Notes: generated by a model from the sequence alone, not told the origin. 64,000 nucleotides of DNA from Mesorhizobium hawassense (GCF_003289945.1 NZ_QMBP01000026.1:1-64000), one strand, 5' to 3'; counted from the first letter of the stretch, positions 1-8,854 are shown. Numbers and translations are program-made.

Positions 1-33
1 GCCGGCATGTCCGTCTTGAACGAAGACAACATT

Positions 34-846
34 TCAATTCCCCTCGAACACCGGCTTTTCCTTGGCCACGAACGCCTTGTAGGCGCGCTCGAAATCGCCG
101 GTCTGCATGCAGATCGCCTGTGCCTGCGCCTCCGCTTCGATCGCCTGGTCGAGGCCCATCGACCATTCCTGGTTGAGCTGCGTCTTGGTGATGCCATGCG
201 CGAAGGTCGGGCCGGAGACGATGCGCGCCGCCATGTCGAGCGCATCGGCTTCGAGCGCCGCCGCATCGACCAGCCGGTTGTAGAACCCCCAGCGCTCGCC
301 TTCCGCCGCGCTCATGGTCCGCCCGGTGTAGAGCAGTTCCGCTGCCCGGCCCTGGCCGATGATGCGCGGCAGGATCGCGCAGGCGCCCATATCGCTGCCG
401 GCCAGCCCAACGCGGGTGAACAGGAAGGCGGTCTTGGCTTCCGGCGTGGCGATCCGGATATCGGAGCTCATTGCGATGATCGCGCCGGCGCCGACCGCCA
501 CGCCATCGACGGCGGAAATGATCGGCTTGCCGCAGTTGAGCATCGCCTTGACGAAGTCGCCGGTCATGCGCGTGAAGGCGAGCAACTGCTTCATGTCCAT
601 CTTGACCAGCGGCCCGATGATCTCGTGGACATCGCCGCCCGAGCAGAAATTGCCGCCATTGGGCAGGAACACCACGGCGTCGACATCGTCGGCATAGACG
701 AGGTCGCGGAAGGTGTCGCGCAACTCCGCATAGCTGTCGAAGGTCAGCGGGTTCTTGCGCTCCGGCCGGTCGAGTCGGACTTTCGCGATCCGGCCTTCGA
801 CCTCCCAGAGAAAATGCTTCGGCTTGAGCTTGGCGATAGTGCTCAT
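34..846 (-). CDS. Enoyl-CoA hydratase/isomerase family protein
   Basis: Crotonase-fold protein of 270 aa, probably acting on a CoA-thioester intermediate of the aromatic pathway encoded upstream. The two oxyanion-hole stretches are visible (NFCSGGDVHE near residue 70; GVAVGAGAII near residue 118). Of the two glutamates of classical hydratases, the second is plausibly kept (AAELLYTG), but the first position reads FTRVGLAG with no Glu, so it may be a ring-opening hydrolase or isomerase rather than a plain hydratase. The start at 846 is chosen over 861 because it makes an ATGA overlap with the stop of the MarR gene. It is the last gene in view of a leftward operon (fusion oxygenase, SDR, MarR, this gene). 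Confidence 0.88.
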   Translation of the reverse strand: MSTIAKLKPKHFLWEVEGRIAKVRLDRPERKNPLTFDSYAELRDTFRDLVYADDVDAVVFLPNGGNFCSGGDVHEIIGPLVKMDMKQLLAFTRMTGDFVKAMLNCGKPIISAVDGVAVGAGAIIAMSSDIRIATPEAKTAFLFTRVGLAGSDMGACAILPRIIGQGRAAELLYTGRTMSAAEGERWGFYNRLVDAAALEADALDMAARIVSGPTFAHGITKTQLNQEWSMGLDQAIEAEAQAQAICMQTGDFERAYKAFVAKEKPVFEGN

Positions 847-1307
847 TCGCGTCCCTCCCAATTGCTGCGGAACGATTTCAGCATGCCGGTCAGCCGCCTT
901 GCTTCTTCCTCGCTGACATTGCCGAGCAATTCGCCGACCCAGCCCTCATGCGCCGCGGCGATGGCCGCGAACGACTTCGAGCCTTCCTCGGTCAGCCGCA
1001 CCATCGAGGTGCGGCGGTCGCCATTGCGGCGCGCCCGCGTCACCAGCCCTTCGGAAACCAGCCGGTCGACGATGCCGGTGACATTGCCGTTCGACACCAG
1101 CAGGAATCGCGACAGGTCGCTCATCAGCATGCCTTCCGGCGAGCGGTAGAGCGCGGCCATCACGTCGAAACGCGGCAGCGTGGTGTCGAACTCCTTCTTC
1201 AGCCGCTCGCGCAGCTCCGCCTCGATGGTGCGAGAGGCGCGCAGCAGCCTGATCCAAAGCCGCAGCCGGTCCTTGCCCGGCCCGACGGACGTCGGTCCCG
1301 CTACCAT
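843..1307 (-). CDS. MarR-family transcriptional regulator (first of two)
   Basis: Winged-helix regulator of 154 aa from an ATG at 1307; the longer in-frame extension has no support, and this start overlaps the SDR stop by 7 nt. The recognition helix and wing are seen in VSNGNVTGIVDRLVSEGLVTRARRNGDRRT. MarR proteins usually bind palindromic operators as dimers and are released by phenolic, aryl or aryl-CoA ligands. Lying inside the operon with the fusion oxygenase and SDR, it probably regulates that operon; a near-palindrome at 4510-4523 in front of the operon is a candidate operator (inference). Confidence 0.9.
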   Translation of the reverse strand: MVAGPTSVGPGKDRLRLWIRLLRASRTIEAELRERLKKEFDTTLPRFDVMAALYRSPEGMLMSDLSRFLLVSNGNVTGIVDRLVSEGLVTRARRNGDRRTSMVRLTEEGSKSFAAIAAAHEGWVGELLGNVSEEEARRLTGMLKSFRSNWEGRE

Positions 1308-2074
1308 GTCTCGCCTCCGGAGATGGAGATTGCCTGTCCGGTGATCGAACGCGCGGCATCGCTGCACAGCCACTGCACGGCCGCGGCGACTTCGTCCGGC
1401 TGGATGAACCGCCCCTGCGGGTTCACGGCCGACAGGTTCTGCCTTGCTTCCTCTATTGAACGTCCAGTCTTCTCGACGATGCGTTGGACGGACTCCTCCA
1501 GCATGTCGGTTTCGACGAAGCCGGGGCAGACGGCGTTGACCGTGACGCCTGACTTGGCGGTCTCGGCGGCCAGCGCGCGCATCAGTCCGACGACGCCATG
1601 CTTGGCGGCGACATAGGGCGCGACATAGGCGTAGCCCTTGAGGCCGGCGGTCGAGGCGACGAAGATGATGCGGCCCGTCTTCCGCGTCAGCATGCCCGCC
1701 AGCACCGGCTTCACCGTCAGGAAGGCGCCGGTGAGGTTGACGTCGAGCGTGCGCTGCCAGTCGGCCAGCGCGGTCTTGTGCGCCGGCGCGCTGCCCGCCA
1801 TGCCGGCATTGGCGACGACGATGTCGAACGGTCCGCGCGCCGCCTCCGCCTTCCGGTAGACGTCCGCCATTTCGGCCTCGTTCGTGACGTCGGCGGCGAG
1901 ACCAAAGATGCGGTCACTCTCCTTCGCGACCTCGGCAAGCGCCGCCTCGCGCCGACCGCAGATGGTGACGGCAACGCCGGCTTTCGCCAGCGCCAGCGCG
2001 ATGGCTCTGCCGACGCCGGAGCCGCCGCCGGTGACCAGCGCGTGCTTGCCGTCGATTGCCCGCGCGGCGCTCAT
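1301..2074 (-). CDS. Short-chain dehydrogenase/reductase (SDR)
   Basis: Classical SDR of 257 aa that should oxidise or reduce a hydroxyacyl or alcohol intermediate with NAD(P). Visible features: the cofactor motif GGGSGVG (residues 16-22), NAG (89-91), and the Ser141/Tyr154/Lys158 catalytic set (VASTAG and YVAAK). The substrate is not readable; by position it may be the 3-hydroxyacyl-CoA dehydrogenase step of a beta-oxidation-like route after ring dearomatisation. Its ATG overlaps the stop of the upstream fusion oxygenase (ATGA at 2071-2074), so it is translationally coupled. Confidence 0.92.
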   Translation of the reverse strand: MSAARAIDGKHALVTGGGSGVGRAIALALAKAGVAVTICGRREAALAEVAKESDRIFGLAADVTNEAEMADVYRKAEAARGPFDIVVANAGMAGSAPAHKTALADWQRTLDVNLTGAFLTVKPVLAGMLTRKTGRIIFVASTAGLKGYAYVAPYVAAKHGVVGLMRALAAETAKSGVTVNAVCPGFVETDMLEESVQRIVEKTGRSIEEARQNLSAVNPQGRFIQPDEVAAAVQWLCSDAARSITGQAISISGGETW

Positions 2075-4365
2075 ACTTTGAGCCCCGCTGCAGCCTCGCG
2101 CTCGGCCAGCCGGTAGATCTGGTCGCGTCCGGGCAGATAGGGATCAGGCCATTTGACGCCGCGGTCGCCGAGCGTGACCGCCGCATGCAGCGTCCAGTAG
2201 GGGTCGGCAAGATGCGGCCTGGCCAGCGCCACCAGGTCGGCGCGCCCGGCCATCAGGATCGAGTTGGCGTGGTCGGGTTCATAGATGTTGCCGACCGCCA
2301 TCGTCGCCATCCCGACCTCGTTGCGGATGCGGTCCGAAAACGGCGTCTGGAACATGCGGCCATAGACCGGCTTGGCGGCGATCGACGTCTGCCCGGCCGA
2401 AACGTCGCAAAGGTCGACGCCGGCCTCGCGCAGCAGTTTCGCGATCTCGACCGCGTCGGCAGGCGTCACGCCTTCGATGCCCACCCAGTCATTGGCCGAA
2501 ATGCGCATCGAGATCGGCTTCTCGGACGGCCACACGGCGCGCACCGCGTGGAAGATTTCCAGCGGATAGCGCATGCGGTTTTCCAGGGAGCCGCCATAGT
2601 CGTCGGTGCGGCGGTTGGTCAGCGGCGTGATGAAGGCGGACAGCAGATAGCCATGCGCGGCATGGATCTCCAGCATGTCGAAGCCGCAGCGCCCGGCCAT
2701 CTCCGCCGAGGCGACGAACTGGTCGCGGACCAGATCCATGTCGAAGCGATCCATCGCCCTCGGCACCTGGTTCTTCGGCGACCAGGATACGGCCGAGGGC
2801 GCCATCACCGGCCAGTTGCCGGAGGTGAGCGGCACGTCGGTTCCCTCCCAGCCGACGCGGGTCGAGCCCTTGGCGCCGGAGTGGCCGATCTGGGCGCAGA
2901 TCTTGGCTTCGGTCTCCGCATGCACGAAATCGACCAGCCGCTTCCACGCGACCTCGTGCTCGGGCTTGTAGAAGCCGGGGCATCCAGGCGTGATGCGTCC
3001 CTCCGGGCTGACGCAGGTCATCTCGATATAGAGCAGCCCCGCGCCGCCCTTGGCGCGCTCGGCATAGTGCGCAAAATGCCAGTCGGTCGGGCAACCGTCG
3101 ACCGCCTTGTACTGCGCCATCGGTGAAACGACGATGCGGTTGGCTAAAGCCATATCGCGCAGCTTGAACGGCGCGAACATCGGCGCGCGGCGCAAGCTGT
3201 TGCCGCCGGCGCCCGCCTGGCGCTGGAACCACTCTTCCGCACCACCCAGCCATTCGGCATCGCGCAGCCGCAGATTCTCATGGCTGATGCGCTGCGAGCG
3301 GGTCAGCAGCGAATAGTTGAACTGCACCGGATCGAGCCCGAGATAACGCTCGACCTCCTCGAACCATTCCAGCGAATTGCGCGCCGCCGATTGCAGCTTC
3401 AGCACCTCGGTGCGGCGGGCGTCTTCATATTTGTGGAAGGCCGCTTCGAGGTCCGGTTCGGACTCGACATAGTCGGCCAAAGCCACCGCGCTCTCCAGCG
3501 CCAGCTTGGTGCCGGAGCCGATCGAGAAATGCGCCGACGCCGCCGCATCGCCCATCAGCGCCAGGTTCTTGTACGACCAGCGCTCGCACAGCACGCGCGG
3601 GAAATTGATCCAGGCCGAACCTCTTATGTGGTTGGCGTTGGTCATCAGCGCGTGGCCGCCGAGATGTTTTTGGAAGATGCGCTCGCAGACCGCGATGGAT
3701 TCCTGCTGCGTCATCTGGCCGAAACCGAAAGCGTTCCAGGTCTGCTCGCTGCATTCGACGATGAAGGTCGCGGTCTCGCTGTCGAACTGGTAGGCATGCG
3801 CCCAAACCCAGCCATGCTCCGTCTTCTCGAAGATGAAGGTGAAGGCATCGTCGAATTTCTGCGTCGTGCCCAGCCACACGAACTTGCACTTTCGCGTGTC
3901 GATGTCGGGCTTGAAGACGTCCGCGAAAGTGGCGCGCGATTTCGAATTCAGCCCATCCGCCGCGACCACCAGGTCATGCGTTTCCATGAACGGCCTTGGG
4001 TCGGAGATATCAGTCTCGAACATCAGCTTGATGCCGAGCTCGCGCGCCCTGCGCTGCAGCAGGATCAAAAGCCGCTTGCGGCCGATGCCGCAGAAGCCGT
4101 GGCCGGAAGACACCGTGCGTACGCCGTCATGGATGACGGCGATATCGTCCCAATAGGCGAAATGCTTCCTGATCCAGACCGCGCTGACCGGGTCGTTCCT
4201 GGTCAGGTTCTCCAGCGTCTCCGCCGACAGAACCACGCCCCAGCCGAACGTGTCGTCGGGACGGTTGCGCTCATAGACCGTCACCTCATGCGCGGCGTCG
4301 CGCAGCTTCAGCGAGATGGCAAAATAGAGGCCGGCTGGTCCGCCGCCGAGAACCGCAACCTTCAT
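2071..4365 (-). CDS. Bifunctional aryl-CoA monooxygenase/Old-Yellow-Enzyme fusion (2-aminobenzoyl-CoA or salicylyl-CoA type)
   Basis: 764 aa protein with two flavin domains. Residues 1 to about 385 form an FAD aromatic hydroxylase (GGGPAGLYFA at the N terminus, GDAAASAHFSIGSGTKLA near 285). Residues about 395-764 form an NADH:flavin oxidoreductase of the Old Yellow Enzyme type (HAAHGYLLSAF and TNRRTDDYGGSLENR). This architecture is known from 2-aminobenzoyl-CoA monooxygenase/reductase of aerobic anthranilate breakdown, which hydroxylates and then reduces the aryl-CoA ring, and is often annotated as salicylyl-CoA 5-hydroxylase/oxidoreductase. Which CoA ester is used here is inference. No aryl-CoA ligase is visible; it may lie left of the window. 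It is the first gene of the downstream part of the operon, after a 198-bp gap with a repeat and a possible operator. Confidence 0.9.
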   Translation of the reverse strand: MKVAVLGGGPAGLYFAISLKLRDAAHEVTVYERNRPDDTFGWGVVLSAETLENLTRNDPVSAVWIRKHFAYWDDIAVIHDGVRTVSSGHGFCGIGRKRLLILLQRRARELGIKLMFETDISDPRPFMETHDLVVAADGLNSKSRATFADVFKPDIDTRKCKFVWLGTTQKFDDAFTFIFEKTEHGWVWAHAYQFDSETATFIVECSEQTWNAFGFGQMTQQESIAVCERIFQKHLGGHALMTNANHIRGSAWINFPRVLCERWSYKNLALMGDAAASAHFSIGSGTKLALESAVALADYVESEPDLEAAFHKYEDARRTEVLKLQSAARNSLEWFEEVERYLGLDPVQFNYSLLTRSQRISHENLRLRDAEWLGGAEEWFQRQAGAGGNSLRRAPMFAPFKLRDMALANRIVVSPMAQYKAVDGCPTDWHFAHYAERAKGGAGLLYIEMTCVSPEGRITPGCPGFYKPEHEVAWKRLVDFVHAETEAKICAQIGHSGAKGSTRVGWEGTDVPLTSGNWPVMAPSAVSWSPKNQVPRAMDRFDMDLVRDQFVASAEMAGRCGFDMLEIHAAHGYLLSAFITPLTNRRTDDYGGSLENRMRYPLEIFHAVRAVWPSEKPISMRISANDWVGIEGVTPADAVEIAKLLREAGVDLCDVSAGQTSIAAKPVYGRMFQTPFSDRIRNEVGMATMAVGNIYEPDHANSILMAGRADLVALARPHLADPYWTLHAAVTLGDRGVKWPDPYLPGRDQIYRLAEREAAAGLKV

Positions 4366-4382
4366 GTCTTGCGATCTCCTCT

Positions 4383-4441
4383 AGAGCAATCCCGGGAAAA
4401 ATGCGTCGCGGTTTTCCGTCCGGAATTGCGTGAAACGCTCT
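4383..4441 (+). repeat. Short rhizobial palindromic repeat, family A, copy 1
   Basis: About 59 bp bounded by AGAGC and GCTCT, with core words GAGCAATCCCGG, GCGGTTTTCCGTC and GGAATTGCGTG. The same words, some in inverted orientation, recur at 31804-31850, 33223-33264 and, degenerate, at 62329-62376. It lies between the fusion oxygenase gene and its upstream promoter region, so its hairpin would be in the leader mRNA. Confidence 0.8.
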
Positions 4442-4504
4442 AAGGGTATCCGGAGCCGCCGGATGGACCGGCGGGCTCCAACTGTCAGTATTGCGCTCGC
4501 GCGA

Positions 4505-4540
4505 AATTATTTCAAGCTTAAAGTTTTATAATTGAACGAT
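4505..4540 (-). promoter_or_regulatory. AT-rich promoter/operator candidate in front of the fusion oxygenase gene
   Basis: An AT-rich island in GC-rich surroundings. TTTCAAGCTTAAAG at 4510-4523 is a near-palindrome, followed by TTTTATAATT. A similar near-palindrome, CTTTATGCTTAAAG, occurs at 12057-12070 in the divergent intergenic region of the same cluster. A MarR operator is a reasonable guess; nothing in the sequence proves binding. Confidence 0.45.
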
Positions 4541-4563
4541 GACCGGGAGCTTGACGGACGAGG

Positions 4564-5163
4564 TCATTTGGTCGGGTCCTTAGGGCTCCACAGTACCGTC
4601 TCTGCTCCCTTCTCGTAAGCCATGCCATCCGGGTAGCTGATCGCTTCCAGTTGCAACCCCCATGGCGCCTGGAAATAGAGGATGGTTTGGCCCGCCGCCG
4701 GCCCTTCCTTGACTGGCAGCGGCCCCATCCTCGTCTTCACGCCCTTGCCGTCGAGATAGGCCTTCGCGGCGGCGACGTCGTCGACATAAAAGGCGATGTG
4801 GAAGCCGCCGATGTCGCTATTCTTCGGCGTCAGATCCTTCTGGTCGGGCGCTGTGTATTTGAACAGCTCGATATTCGATCCGTAGCCGCAGCGGATCATG
4901 GTGATCTGCTCGATCACCGCTTTCGGGTCGACGCCGAGCAGGTCCTGCATGAAGGTGCCCTTGTCGTCGGCGAACGGGCCGAAGGCCATCGCCTTCTTGC
5001 AGCCGACGATAGTGGTGAAGAAGTCGACGGCCTGCTTCATGTCGGGCACGGTGATGCCGGTATGGTCATGCCCGCGCATGCCGGGGATCGAATCCGCCGA
5101 GGCCGCTCCCATCGCGCCGAACAAAGAAGCCGCGAAGACCGCCGCCTGGATCGCGTATTTCAT
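4564..5163 (-). CDS. Secreted VOC-family (glyoxalase-fold) protein
   Basis: 199 aa with a Sec signal peptide (MKYAIQAAVF onward, likely cleavage after ASA near residue 24) and two beta-alpha-beta-beta-beta modules of the vicinal-oxygen-chelate fold. Candidate metal ligands are His in GHDHTG, Glu in NIELF, His in GGFHIAF and Glu in QLEAIS. The start at 5163 is preferred over 5175 because GGAGG lies 5 nt upstream. VOC enzymes are usually cytoplasmic dioxygenases, lyases or isomerases; an exported one suggests periplasmic handling of the imported substrate. It follows the ABC importer by 80 bp on the same strand and is probably co-transcribed with it. Confidence 0.85.
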   Translation of the reverse strand: MKYAIQAAVFAASLFGAMGAASADSIPGMRGHDHTGITVPDMKQAVDFFTTIVGCKKAMAFGPFADDKGTFMQDLLGVDPKAVIEQITMIRCGYGSNIELFKYTAPDQKDLTPKNSDIGGFHIAFYVDDVAAAKAYLDGKGVKTRMGPLPVKEGPAAGQTILYFQAPWGLQLEAISYPDGMAYEKGAETVLWSPKDPTK

Positions 5164-5243
5164 GTCACCCTCCATTGGCGGGCTGACCTGTCATCGCGCA
5201 TGTCCGAGGCCCGCTGGTCGGCATGCGGATATCGAAGCTCACT

Positions 5244-6068
5244 TCATGCCGGCGCTTTCGGCTGCAGCCAGTCCGCGTCGATCTCGGGCAGCGGAATGGC
5301 GGCGAGCAGATCGCGCGTGTAGGCTTGCTTCGGATGGTCGAACAGCGCGTCGGTGGCGCTGGCCTCGACGATCCTGCCTTCGCGCATGACGATCACCTGC
5401 TGGCAGAGCCGCCGGATCACCGAAAGGTCGTGGCTGATGAAGGCGACCGTCAACCCCATCTCGGCCGCCAGCTTTTCCAGCAGCGTCAGGATCTGCGCCT
5501 GCGTCGAGACGTCGAGGCCGGAGACGATCTCGTCGGCCAGCACGAATTTCGGCGACAGCGCCAAGGCCCGCGCGATGCCGACGCGCTGGCGCTGGCCGCC
5601 CGACAATTCGTGACGGTAGCGGCCGGCGAAGCTCTGCGGCAGGCCGACGCGCTGCAAGGCTTCCGCCACGCGCTCCTTCAGCCTGTCGCCAAGTCCGTTC
5701 TGCCTCAAGGGGGCGGCGATGATGTTGAAGATCGTATGCCGCGGGTTGAGCGACGACATCGGGTCCTGGAAGATCATCTGCAGGTCGCGGCGCAGCGGCC
5801 TGAGCTCTGCTTCCGTGAGATGGCTGATGTCGCGCCCTTCGAAGTGGATCGAGCCGGCGGTCGGTTCGAGCAATCTCACCAGCGCGCGGCCGAGTGTCGA
5901 CTTGCCGGAGCCGGATTCGCCCACGATGCCGGTGACGGATCCCCTCGGCAGGTCGAAATCGAGCCCTTTCAGGATTTCGGCCAGCGGCGCGCGGCCGATC
6001 AGCGGCTTGCGCGTCATGTCGGGCAGCGCCACCTTCAGCCCGCGCACGGAAAACAGCGGCTCAGCCAT
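5244..6068 (-). CDS. Peptide/opine-type ABC transporter ATP-binding protein (DppF-like)
   Basis: 274 aa cytoplasmic ATPase, last component of a five-gene importer. Walker A GESGSGKST at residues 50-58, Q-loop FQDPMSSLNP, signature LSGGQRQR at 155-162, Walker B VLADE, followed by IVSGLD in place of the usual PTSALD, then the H-loop ISHD. The start MAEPLF at 6068 overlaps the DppD stop by 8 nt; the longer reading frame upstream is not needed. The C-terminal peptide-transporter extension (QAYTRDLLAAIP) marks the oligopeptide/nickel family. Confidence 0.93.
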   Translation of the reverse strand: MAEPLFSVRGLKVALPDMTRKPLIGRAPLAEILKGLDFDLPRGSVTGIVGESGSGKSTLGRALVRLLEPTAGSIHFEGRDISHLTEAELRPLRRDLQMIFQDPMSSLNPRHTIFNIIAAPLRQNGLGDRLKERVAEALQRVGLPQSFAGRYRHELSGGQRQRVGIARALALSPKFVLADEIVSGLDVSTQAQILTLLEKLAAEMGLTVAFISHDLSVIRRLCQQVIVMREGRIVEASATDALFDHPKQAYTRDLLAAIPLPEIDADWLQPKAPA

Positions 6069-6939
6069 GGCCGGGCCTCCAGGACTGGTCGGCGGCGGCG
6101 ATCTCGGCCGCCAGCCCGGCAAGCACGCTTTCGTCCACAGGCTTCAGCGAGGCATAGGGATCGGTGTAGCGCGGCGTCGCCGCGATCAGCGCTCGCGTGT
6201 AGGCGTGCTGCGGGGCCGCGAAGAGCTGGGCGGTCTCGGCTTCCTCCACCACCTTGCCGGCATAGAGCACCGACACTTTCTGGCTGATCTTGGCGACGAC
6301 GCCGAGATCGTGGGTGACGAACAGGATCGCCGTGCCGTGGTCGCGCTGCAGCTGCGCGATCAGCCGCAGGATCTGCTTCTGCACGGTGACGTCGAGCGCC
6401 GTCGTCGGCTCATCCGCAACGATCAGCCTCGGCTCCGCGGCGAAGGCCGCCGCGATCAGCACGCGCTGGCGCATGCCGCCGGAGAGCTCGTGCGGATAGC
6501 TCTTCAGCACGCGCTCGGGATCGCGGATCTGCACCTCGTCGAGCAATTGCCGAATGCGCTTGTCGGCTCTCTCGCCGCTCCATCCGAGGATGCGCACCAG
6601 CCGGTCGGTCATCTGCGGGCCGATGCGGCGCGACGGGTTGAGCGCGGTCAGCGGATCCTGCGGGATCAGCGCCGTGCGCGCGCCGATCAGGGTCCGCCGC
6701 GCCTTGGCATCGAGCTGGCCGAGGTCCTCGCCTTCGATCAGCATATCGCCTTCGACGACGCGCACGCTTTTCGGCAGCACGCCGAGCACCGCCTTGCCGA
6801 TCATCGTCTTGCCGGCGCCGCTCTCGCCGACCAGCGCCCGCACTTCGCCCGGCTGCACGGTGAGCGACACCGAGCGCAGCACGCGCTGGCCGTTGGGCAG
6901 CACGGCGCTCAAGCCGCGGATGTCGAGACAGGCGCTCAT
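6061..6939 (-). CDS. Peptide/opine-type ABC transporter ATP-binding protein (DppD-like)
   Basis: 292 aa ATPase starting at MSACLDIRGL (ATG at 6939), which gives an ATGA overlap with the permease stop. Walker A GESGAGKTM near residues 38-46, signature LSGGMRQR, Walker B LIVADEPTTALD, H-loop VTHD. The open frame runs far upstream through the permease gene out of frame; that extension is a shadow. It forms the ATPase pair with the DppF-like protein. Confidence 0.93.
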   Translation of the reverse strand: MSACLDIRGLSAVLPNGQRVLRSVSLTVQPGEVRALVGESGAGKTMIGKAVLGVLPKSVRVVEGDMLIEGEDLGQLDAKARRTLIGARTALIPQDPLTALNPSRRIGPQMTDRLVRILGWSGERADKRIRQLLDEVQIRDPERVLKSYPHELSGGMRQRVLIAAAFAAEPRLIVADEPTTALDVTVQKQILRLIAQLQRDHGTAILFVTHDLGVVAKISQKVSVLYAGKVVEEAETAQLFAAPQHAYTRALIAATPRYTDPYASLKPVDESVLAGLAAEIAAADQSWRPGHG

Positions 6940-7784
6940 CGCAGCACCGGATCGAAGCGCGCCTTCAGCGCTTCGCCGAACTGGCTGAAGGACAGCACGG
7001 TCAGGATCAGCGTGATCAGCGGAAACACCAGCACCCACCAGGCCTGATGGATCGACAGCCGGCCCTCGGCGATGATGCTGCCCCAGGTCGGATCGTCGGT
7101 CGAGATCGACAGATTGACGAAGGACAGGATCGCCTCGACGATCACGGCGATGCCCATTTCGAGCGACAGCAGCGCCACCACCGAAGGCAGCACATTGGGC
7201 AGCACCTCGCGCAGCATGATGCCGGTGCGGCCATAGCCGGCGATGCGCGCGCTCTCGACATAGTCCATGCGCGCCTGGCTCATCGCTTCGGCGCGGATCA
7301 CCCGGCAGAAGCGCGTCCAGTCGATGATCGCAATCGCAAGGATGACGGAGCTCAGGCTGGTGCCGAGCACCGCAACCAACAGAATGGCGAACAGCACCGG
7401 CGGGAAGGCCATCCAGACATCGACGACGCGCGAAATGATGCGGTCGGCCCAGCCGCCGAAGTAGCCGGCGATCAGCCCGAGCGCCGAGCCGATGAGGCAG
7501 GCGGACGTTGCCGCCGCGAAGGCAACGATGAAGGCGATTCGTCCGCCGAAGATCAGCCGCGACAGCAGATCGCGTCCCAGGCTGTCGGTGCCCAGCCAAT
7601 AGCCGGGCTCGGCGCCATCGAGCCAGAAGGGCGGCAGCCGCTCCAGCATCAGGTCTTGCGCCAGCGGATCCTGCGGCGCGATCAGCGGCGCGAAGATGGC
7701 CGCCAGCAGCGCCAGGAGCAGCCAGCCGCCGGCCAGCCACAGCCGCGGGCTCAGGCCACGTCGGGCGATGCGCGCCTCATCCAT
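6936..7784 (-). CDS. Peptide/opine-type ABC transporter permease (DppC-like)
   Basis: 282 aa inner-membrane permease with an N-terminal membrane segment (WLLLALLAAIFAPLIA), the DppC hallmark GTDSLGRDLLSR, and the cytoplasmic EAA-type loop around ARIAGYGRTGIMLREVLPN. ATG at 7784 is chosen over 7811 because it gives an 8-nt overlap with the dppB stop; both ends are overlapped, which indicates tight translational coupling. Confidence 0.93.
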   Translation of the reverse strand: MDEARIARRGLSPRLWLAGGWLLLALLAAIFAPLIAPQDPLAQDLMLERLPPFWLDGAEPGYWLGTDSLGRDLLSRLIFGGRIAFIVAFAAATSACLIGSALGLIAGYFGGWADRIISRVVDVWMAFPPVLFAILLVAVLGTSLSSVILAIAIIDWTRFCRVIRAEAMSQARMDYVESARIAGYGRTGIMLREVLPNVLPSVVALLSLEMGIAVIVEAILSFVNLSISTDDPTWGSIIAEGRLSIHQAWWVLVFPLITLILTVLSFSQFGEALKARFDPVLR

Positions 7785-8784
7785 GGCGCAGCCTCGGATT
7801 GAGCAGCGCATACATCATGTCGACGGCAAGGTTGATCAGCACGAAAAGCAGCGCGAACACCAGCACGATGCCTTGGATCAGCGGCAGGTCGCGGTTGATG
7901 ACGGCATCGATCGCCATGTTGCCGAGGCCTTCATAGGAAAACAGCCGCTCGACGATGACGGTGCCGCCGATGAGGAAGGTGAACTGCACGCCGACCAGCG
8001 TCAGCGTCGGCAGCGCCGCGTTCTTCAGCGCCTCGCGCAGGATCACCTGCGTCTCCGAGAAACCTTTGACCCGCGCCAGCACCACATAGTCGAGGTCGAG
8101 CACTTCCTTCAGCGACTGTTTGAGCAATTGGGCGATGATCGCCGCCAGCGGCAGCGCCAGCGCCACGGCGGGCATCAGCATATGCTTGAGCAGGTCCCAG
8201 GTGAGGTCGAAGCGCAGCCTGAGCAAGCTCTCGACGAGATAGAACTGGGTGACGAAAGGCAGGTCGAGCTCCGGCGACACGCGGCCGGAAATGTCGAAGA
8301 CGGGCACCAGAACGCCGAACAGAAGGATCAGCACCAGGCCCCACAGGAAATCGGGGATGGAAAGCGTGGCGCCGCTGGCGATGTCGATGCTGGCCTCGAC
8401 CGCCGTGCCGCGCGAGCGGGCGCCGAGGATCGCGGCGGTAGCGCCGAGCGCGATCGCCATCAGCAGCGCCACGGTCGCCAGCTCCAGCGTCGCCGGCAGC
8501 CGGTCGAAGACCAGGCCGAGCACGTCCTGGCGCAGCGAGATTGAGGTGCCGAAATCGCCATGCAGCACGCCGCCAAGCCAGATGAAGAATTGCTGCACGA
8601 TGCTTTTGTCGAGCCCATAGAGCGCGCGCAGCCGGGCGATGTCGTCATCGCTGGCGCCGGGCGGCAGCATCATGGCGATCGGGTCGCCGGGCGCGACGCG
8701 GATGACGACGAAGACGACGATGGCGACGCCGAAAAGCGTCACCAGCATCGTCAAGAGACGAACGAGGAATCTCTGCAGCAGCAT
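7777..8784 (-). CDS. Peptide/opine-type ABC transporter permease (DppB-like)
   Basis: 335 aa permease with six predicted membrane segments. The N-terminal DppB signature is present (LLTMLVTLFGVAIVVFVVIR, then APGDPI), the HGDFGTSISLRQDV loop follows, and the EAA loop is ARVKGFSETQVILREALKN. It pairs with the DppC-like permease to form the pore. A 70-bp gap separates it from the binding-protein gene upstream. Confidence 0.93.
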   Translation of the reverse strand: MLLQRFLVRLLTMLVTLFGVAIVVFVVIRVAPGDPIAMMLPPGASDDDIARLRALYGLDKSIVQQFFIWLGGVLHGDFGTSISLRQDVLGLVFDRLPATLELATVALLMAIALGATAAILGARSRGTAVEASIDIASGATLSIPDFLWGLVLILLFGVLVPVFDISGRVSPELDLPFVTQFYLVESLLRLRFDLTWDLLKHMLMPAVALALPLAAIIAQLLKQSLKEVLDLDYVVLARVKGFSETQVILREALKNAALPTLTLVGVQFTFLIGGTVIVERLFSYEGLGNMAIDAVINRDLPLIQGIVLVFALLFVLINLAVDMMYALLNPRLRHG

Positions 8785-8854
8785 GCGCCCATATGCCCGG
8801 ATGAAAATGCGCGCCGTCTTGCGGACGGCGCGCGCGGCAATCCAAGGCCGATGA

